Origin: Basidiobolus ranarum
Taxonomy: Eukaryota > Basidiobolomycota > Basidiobolomycetes > Basidiobolales
DNA length: 24,439 nucleotides
Assembly: GCA_040143965.1 (NCBI GenBank)
Contig: JASJQH010000153.1
Location: 1 to 24,439, forward strand
Direction of reading: 5' to 3'
Shown here: positions 19,603-24,439 of the stretch, one piece after another
Layout of the letters: each line of letters opens with the position of its first letter
How positions within the stretch are numbered: the first letter of the stretch is position 1
The notes under the pieces: model-generated
Told to the model about the DNA's origin: nothing
What the model saw: only the letters and a program-made list of their open reading frames with translations
Database searches by the model: none
Translations under genes and position numbers: made by a program

Positions 19603-20248
19603 TTACGTCTCTAAAGCCATAATCTCTCTACGTGATTTGATTATCAATTCAGGTACATCAGGTTGCTTATTTTTCACTAAAAAAATACAAACATTCATTA
19701 GTTAGAAGTTAAGAATAAAAGAAAACGGTGGAAAACTCTATCGAATTGTTCTCACTTTGACTGGTCTCTTGTTGTAACTTTAAGAGTAAATCTTTGTCGT
19801 ATTTTATGGCTACTTGTTGACAGGATTTTATGGTACCACCAAGGTGTATCACTCGAAATAGACACTCTCGTTTCTCAACAGAGGTGATAAAAGTTAAAGT
19901 GGCCCATAAAGTGTGAAAATAATCTCTACCTACACGTACAATCCCAATGTTTGTATAGGGACTGAAATATTTCACTAATAAAAATGAGTCAGTCAAGTTC
20001 CAACAACAATAATGTCCCCCTATTCCTAAAAAAAACGATATCTAACCTTGTAAAGAAGAGCCTAGACAACCACGACCATAATCACCAAAGTTCAAAGTGA
20101 GTTGTTCTTTAAATAGGTTTTGAAGTGAACGAGTGTTCAAAGGTGTCTCGAAGGGATGAGAAGGATGGAGGAAATGGGTGACTTTCGAACTATTCGTATC
20201 TTCAAATAGAATTTCAAATAAAATATATCTGTTCTTGAAACGAACCAT
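19603..20248 (-). CDS. POP5: RNase P/MRP protein subunit Pop5
   Basis: Exons 20248-20047, 19974-19756 and 19676-19603 (introns 72 and 79 bp) encode 164 residues, close to 163 in human and 173 in yeast. The start MVRFKNRYILFEIL matches the family opening MVRFK-x-RY-L-x-E. The middle has KYFSPYTNIGIVRVGRDYF and LWATLTFITSVE. The signature IHLGGTIKSCQQVAIKY follows, as in eukaryotic Pop5. The last exon, ending in a basic helix (IIKSRREIMALET), is joined by a good GTGAGA donor; unspliced reading would give a slightly shorter, less family-like end. Pop5 is a core protein of nuclear RNase P and RNase MRP, which process the 5' ends of tRNAs and pre-rRNA. It lies 287 bases downstream of HAP5 on the same strand, as a separate gene. 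Confidence 0.93.
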
Positions 20249-20535
20249 CTTGGGTTATCAAAGCTCTCGTGGAAGTGAAGGTAGTATATTATGATGGTTG
20301 AGTTATTATTCCCTTAACCTTTTTTTTTACTTTATAAATTCGATAATTAAATCTCCCGGTTAATATCGAGATCTTGCCATAAGAGAGAATTGGATAAATG
20401 CAGCAAATTAGGGCATGTTGCTTAGTATTCTTAGTTTAGTCACGATAAGATTAACCTGGAGAGGGTCAGATGGAACGGGCACAACGACGAAATGTGACAG
20501 GTGAAATCGAGAGGGCTATCTTCACTACCCAGCTA

Positions 20536-21664
20536 TTATGGCTCTTGTGGAGCAGTCTGTGGCTGTGGTGAATATGTTTCCTGGCTGCCAGGAGGTCGAA
20601 GCCCATATTGCTGAGTTTGCTGTTGCATTTGCTGTAATTGGAGCTGGTACTGCTGTAACTGTTCTTGAGTGAACTAGAGGCAAATATTGGTCAATCAATG
20701 GTGCTTGGAGATGGGAATAATCAACCAACCTGTTGGTAGTATGCAGGATCGATTACTCGTTGATCCACGGCAACATTCTAAAATTCAACATGTTTAGATG
20801 CAGCTTCATGGATAGTCGATTCAAATACATACCGCTGGATATTGAGATAGCCCTGTAGCTTGATAGTAGGCATTATATGCACTAGGATCATAGATTTCCG
20901 ACTATTTTGGTATATAACATTAATAATATGTAGATGCATCACTTTCATCAATCTACTTGCCTCTTCTTTGGGTCTTTTCGCCTTGGTATCTTCTCGGGGA
21001 ACAATATCTATTAGAAAATCGAACTGGTCCGACTTACTGACCGCACTAGCGACGTCACTACGTTGCAAAGTTCTGCGTTTATTTTCTTCTGCATGCATCC
21101 AAGCACGCATTGTAATTTCAGTGATAAAGATTTCGCAAGCCTTTGAAAATAGAATAGGAGCCTACTCAGAGAAGTATAAGTAAGCCATAGGTGAATATGA
21201 AATTTTCTCAAGAACTACCTCAGCACTGATCATCTAAATAATATATGACAAAACAGAACAATAAGTTAAAAGGCGTCGAGATAAGAATAATAGGTTACTG
21301 TTGAATAGAATAATATATGTAACTTATTAATGGAGCTAACCTTGACATCTTCATCCGTTTTCATGACCTTCTTAATTCGAGCTAACGGTAATGGGTGAAG
21401 TTTGAAGTCAGAATCATATGTTTCCGCTATGGATACCTGATTGACCCAGAAAGACTGTAAAAATTGTTCTTGTTGAGAGAGTTGTGCCGCTGATGTTTGT
21501 GGTTGTGAATGTTGCTGCGTAGGTGTTTGCGGCTGAGTTGGGTTGGCAACGGGAGTCATTTGCTGCTGATAGGCCAGTTGACTTGTCGCAGAGGTTGTCA
21601 ATGATAAGGAGGGGGATGGAGTCAAATTCATCTGACTACTGGTAGGTGAGTGAGAGTCGGACAT
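20536..21664 (-). CDS. HAP5: CCAAT-binding complex subunit HAP5 (NF-YC)
   Basis: Six exons, 21664-21341, 21233-21219, 21161-20961, 20901-20833, 20777-20730 and 20673-20536, give 264 residues. A Ser/Thr/Gln/Pro-rich N terminus precedes the histone-fold domain (about 65-168). That domain has [10 protein letters not shown], then [25 protein letters not shown], and [21 protein letters not shown], with [18 protein letters not shown] and [11 protein letters not shown] following. These are near-invariant NF-YC segments that pair with NF-YB/HAP3 and receive NF-YA/HAP2 to bind CCAAT. The C terminus is Tyr/Gln-rich (QQLQ-type runs), typical of activation regions. Exon 2 has only 15 nt (MISAE), and both flanking introns must be removed to keep this conserved peptide. 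Intron 3 begins GCAAGT, a GC donor; the nearby GT donor would lead to a stop. A CCAAT box lies ~95 bases upstream of the ATG. Confidence 0.95.
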
Positions 21665-22077
21665 TAGAGATGATTAAGTCTGATTGAGCGCGTCAAAATT
21701 CCAACCGAATCCTCTGCTCCTATTGCATTTCCATTTTTAATTACTGCTAACATTAGCCAATCCCATTACAATCCCATTACAATCCCTGAAAGTCATTGTG
21801 ACTGAATTACTTGTAAAATCAAAGGTGGTGGCGTCTCATTCAATTTGTCTTCTTTATTGGTGTACTCCTTGGTTGCGTTTCCATATGGTGCGTTATTTAT
21901 CTATGAATCCACATGCCCCGAGTAAGTGGTCATATAAAATATTCCTTTTTATTGATATGGAAATTGATTTAAATGAGTGACGAGTGACGGGTAATGAGTG
22001 ATTTAATGCTTTTGTAGTAGAAACATCAAATCACCATGTTTCTACTAGTTACTTGGAATTTACATTATGCCTGAGAA
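21665..22077. other. HAP5 promoter and SHMT 3' flank
   Basis: No gene; the 60-codon plus-strand frame at 21798-21980 has no protein-like features. A directly repeated ATTACAATCCC (from 21766 and again from 21777) lies just upstream of the CCAAT box relative to HAP5. The half nearer 22077 holds the SHMT 3' untranslated region. Confidence 0.5.
21757..21761 (+). promoter_or_regulatory. CCAAT box upstream of HAP5
   Basis: TTAGCCAATCC contains the extended CCAAT-box form and lies 93-97 bases upstream of the HAP5 start, within the distance typical for functional CCAAT boxes. It suggests that HAP5 may be bound by its own complex, but a single pentamer also occurs often by chance. Confidence 0.35.
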
Positions 22078-23580
22078 TTATAAACTGTATTTCATTTCGG
22101 ATTCATTGAAGCCGACAGTGGGGAATCGACGAGAAAATTCGATAACATCATTCTTGAGTTGGCCAACTTCAGCAATATGTGAGCCATCACCAACATAAGC
22201 CTTGAAGTCCTTCAACTTAGAGCCACCTGCCTTCTTGTCAGCCTCAGCTGCAATCTTGACTGCACGATCAATGAACCCTGCAATCTTCTCGAAATCCGCC
22301 TCATTAAGACCGCGGGAGGTCATAGCAGGTGTACCAACACGCAGACCACTAGGTACAAGAGCACTCTTGTCGCCGGGAACAGTGTTCTTGTTAGCTGAGA
22401 TGTTAACCAACTCAAGAATACGCTCCACACGAGAACCATCAACACCACGTGGGCGGAGGTCGACTAAGACAAGATGGTTGTCAGTACCGCCAGATACTAG
22501 CTCAAAGCCATGAGAGAGGAAGGCTTTGGCAAATGCTTGGCAGTTGGACAATACTTGCTGTTGGTATTGTTGGAACAAAGGATTCTTGGCTTGCTTCAAA
22601 GCAACAGCCAATGCAGTGATGGTGTGGTTGTGTGGGCCACCTTGGTGACCTGGGAATACCGACTGGTTAATGGGGTTCTCCAAGTTGTACTTGATCTCTT
22701 CACCCTTCTTGTTGACCTTACGGACACCTTTGCGGAAGAAGATGATGGCACCACGAGGACCACGGAGTGACTTGTGAGTGGTGGTGGTGACGATATCGGC
22801 ATGCTCGAATGGACCAGGGAGAACTCCAGCGGCAACAAGACCAGAGATGTGAGCCATATCAGCCATCAAGTAAGCATTGACCTTGTCAGCAATCTTTCTC
22901 ATGCGAGCATAGTCAATGTTACGTGCATAAGCAGAAGTACCGGCAATGATCACCTTTGGTCGGTACAAAATAGCGTTCTTCTCTAATGCATCGTAGTCGA
23001 TGAGGCCAGTGGTCTCGTCAAGGCGGTAGGGTAGAGACTCAAAGTAGGAACTAGTGGCTGAGATCTTCTTGGTCTCAGTTTGGAAACCGTGAGACAAGTG
23101 ACCACCATGGGTAAGTTCCAAACCCATAAGACGATCATGAGGCTTCATGATAGCTGAGTAGACGTAGAGATTGGCTGGGGCACCAGAGAGAGATTGGACG
23201 TTCACTCCCCATCTCTCAGGGTCAAGGTTGAAAGCCTCTAAAGCTCTCTTCTGACAAAGGGTCTCGGCCATATCGATAAACTCGTTACCACCATAGTAGC
23301 GAGCACCAGGGTATCCCTCAGAGTATTTGTTTTGCATTACTGAGCCAAGAGCATCCATGACGGAACGAGAAGTGAAGTTCTCGGAAGGAATGAGGCAAAT
23401 ACCATCACGTTGTCTAGTTTTCTCCTTCTCGATAATATCAAAAACTTCAGGGTCAACCTCAGTCAAACGAGCGTTTAAGAGTTCCTTCTGCTTAGCCACA
23501 TAGGACATAGCTCTGAGAGGTACGCGAGTAGCGACAGCAGAGACAGAGGCAGTTCTCAAAGCGCGGGTGATGGCAAACAT
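22078..23580 (-). CDS. SHM1: Serine hydroxymethyltransferase, mitochondrial form
   Basis: A 500-residue, intronless protein with full-length SHMT homology. The first ~25 residues ([26 protein letters not shown]) are basic and lack acidic residues, a mitochondrial presequence, and mature homology begins near residue 30. Visible motifs include LIPSENFTS (63-71), [15 protein letters not shown] (86-100), [12 protein letters not shown] (127-138), [12 protein letters not shown] (241-252) and [13 protein letters not shown] (265-277). Lys270 is the PLP-binding lysine. The C-terminal domain includes [12 protein letters not shown] and [11 protein letters not shown]. The enzyme moves the hydroxymethyl group of serine to tetrahydrofolate, giving glycine and 5,10-methylene-THF for one-carbon metabolism. 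Codon use is biased as in highly expressed genes. A second copy lies immediately upstream in the same orientation. Confidence 0.96.
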   Translation of the reverse strand: MFAITRALRTASVSAVATRVPLRAMSYVAKQKELLNARLTEVDPEVFDIIEKEKTRQRDGICLIPSENFTSRSVMDALGSVMQNKYSEGYPGARYYGGNEFIDMAETLCQKRALEAFNLDPERWGVNVQSLSGAPANLYVYSAIMKPHDRLMGLELTHGGHLSHGFQTETKKISATSSYFESLPYRLDETTGLIDYDALEKNAILYRPKVIIAGTSAYARNIDYARMRKIADKVNAYLMADMAHISGLVAAGVLPGPFEHADIVTTTTHKSLRGPRGAIIFFRKGVRKVNKKGEEIKYNLENPINQSVFPGHQGGPHNHTITALAVALKQAKNPLFQQYQQQVLSNCQAFAKAFLSHGFELVSGGTDNHLVLVDLRPRGVDGSRVERILELVNISANKNTVPGDKSALVPSGLRVGTPAMTSRGLNEADFEKIAGFIDRAVKIAAEADKKAGGSKLKDFKAYVGDGSHIAEVGQLKNDVIEFSRRFPTVGFNESEMKYSL

Positions 23581-24177
23581 ATTTTCTTTTTACAACACAG
23601 TGAAAGAAATGAATTTATCAATCGTACGTTCAAGAAGGTAAATAGATAGGTTTTACAAAATTGATAGTGTCAAACTCTTGACTCGGTGGAAAGACTAGTT
23701 TCGTGTGTTCCTTAATACTGCAGGAGTTTCTACCTGAAACCCTTTTCCTTTTAAAAATAGGACTTCAATCAATTGATTATTACCAAATAATCTTACCATG
23801 ATCTAATATAGAGAAACAATAATATTATTGAAGGGTAGTTTTTTTTTACCGCAATTCCATTTTTACCATCTCTAGTAATCAAGCCACTAACTCTGATTTA
23901 GGAATGGGTGACAAGGGATGACTAAAGGACAGACAGTAATAGATGGGGTAGGTAACCTCAGCAACTATCAGCCTCATGATTGGATTGATAGTCGAAATAC
24001 CTTGTCAAAATTATTATTTATTTATTGATGTACTGAATGTATGCTTTACATAGGCTAAGATTTTAGTACGCAAGTGAAATGTAAGAACTGAGGTTCTGAA
24101 AAATTGTTCAATCACACGCGATCAAACCAGTTTAGCCAAAAAGTGTTTTAAGTGGTGAGAATGCAGATATCAGGTGT
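23581..24177. promoter_or_regulatory. Spacer between the tandem SHMT genes
   Basis: About 600 bases that carry the promoter of the first SHMT (minus strand, ATG at 23580) and the 3' flank of the second. A minus-strand TATTTTTAAAAGG run lies near 23748-23760. No similarity between this spacer and the flank after 22078 was apparent, so the duplicated block seems limited to the coding region at this end. Confidence 0.45.
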
Positions 24178-24439
24178 CTATAGAGCATATTTCATCTCCG
24201 ATTCATTGAAACCAACAGTGGGGAATCGACGAGAAAACTCGATAACATCTTCCTTGAGTTGGCTAACTTCAGCAATATGTGAGCCATCACCAACATAAGC
24301 CTTAAAGTCCTTCAACTTAGAGCCGCCGGCCTTCTTGTCAGCCTCAGCTGCAATCTTGACTGCACGATCAATGAACCCTGCAATCTTCTCGAAATCCGCC
24401 TCATTAAGACCGCGGGAGGTCATAGCAGGTGTACCAACA
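24178..24439 (-). CDS. Second serine hydroxymethyltransferase, C-terminal part (cut by window end)
   Basis: The last ~87 codons of a second SHMT in the same orientation as the copy at 22078-23580. Residues from [10 protein letters not shown] to the stop align without gaps; protein differences visible are EVSQLKEDV for EVGQLKNDV and a terminal KYAL for KYSL. At the DNA level, differences cluster toward the stop codon, and the 109 bases at the window end (24331-24439) are identical to 22231-22339. Whether this copy is full-length, and whether it keeps a mitochondrial presequence or is cytosolic, depends on sequence beyond the window. Confidence 0.93.
   Translation of the reverse strand, partial: VGTPAMTSRGLNEADFEKIAGFIDRAVKIAAEADKKAGGSKLKDFKAYVGDGSHIAEVSQLKEDVIEFSRRFPTVGFNESEMKYAL

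Noticed and set aside
21798-21980. 60-codon plus-strand frame in the HAP5/SHMT spacer
   Set aside because: Composition is not protein-like and it lies in the expected promoter and 3' UTR sequence.

Overview
The window is nuclear DNA from a fungus, AT-rich and moderately gene-dense. The gene set is eukaryotic and fungal: a Cdc5/Plo1-type Polo kinase, HAP5, POP5, cytosolic RPS9, mitochondrial uS9, SHMT and a 7TM-RGS protein. Most genes are interrupted by short introns (about 53-107 bp) with GTAAGT-like donors, TACTAAC/CTAAC-like branch sites and TAG/CAG acceptors. The intron-rich style, the 7TM-RGS architecture and the Spd1-like candidate would fit an early-diverging filamentous fungus (Zoopagomycota or Mucoromycota type), but the lineage is an inference and not proven here.

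Layout. 1-646 is a large inverted-repeat (foldback/MITE-like) element at the window edge, followed by 1.4 kb without a convincing gene except a weak membrane-protein fragment on the minus strand. 2060-2890 (-) is a homeodomain protein. 3543-6023 (-) is a two-exon Polo kinase with two polo boxes. A gene-poor 2 kb follows. 8089-9495 (+) is a 7TM receptor-like protein with a C-terminal RGS domain. 10794-11577 (+) is RPS9 with a very early 217-bp intron. 12488-15128 (+) is a 12-exon AMP-deaminase-like gene whose catalytic C-terminal portion is absent and replaced by an unrelated last exon. 15401-16409 (-) is mitochondrial ribosomal protein S9, and 16838-17840 (-) a mitochondrial helical-repeat (PPR-like) protein. 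18491-18793 (+) is a 100-aa protein with a Spd1/Dif1-like motif and a canonical PCNA-interacting (PIP) box. Then come POP5 (19603-20248, -), HAP5 (20536-21664, -; six exons, one of only 15 nt), mitochondrial-type SHMT (22078-23580, -) and the 3' end of a second, nearly identical SHMT (24178-24439, -) cut by the window end.

How they fit together. This is a eukaryotic neighbourhood of independently transcribed genes, not an operon. Loose themes are mitochondrial translation and one-carbon metabolism (uS9m, PPR-like protein, two SHMTs), nucleotide supply and S phase (AMPD-like protein, the putative RNR inhibitor, SHMT) and cell-cycle control (Polo). The observations most worth following are the AMPD-like gene with its foreign C-terminal exon, the Spd1-like/PIP-box protein, two coding-required GC-AG introns, the HAP5 microexon, and the tandem SHMT pair with a stretch of at least 109 identical bases. 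Exon structures were worked out by eye from reading frames and protein-family similarity. No alignment or database search was run.
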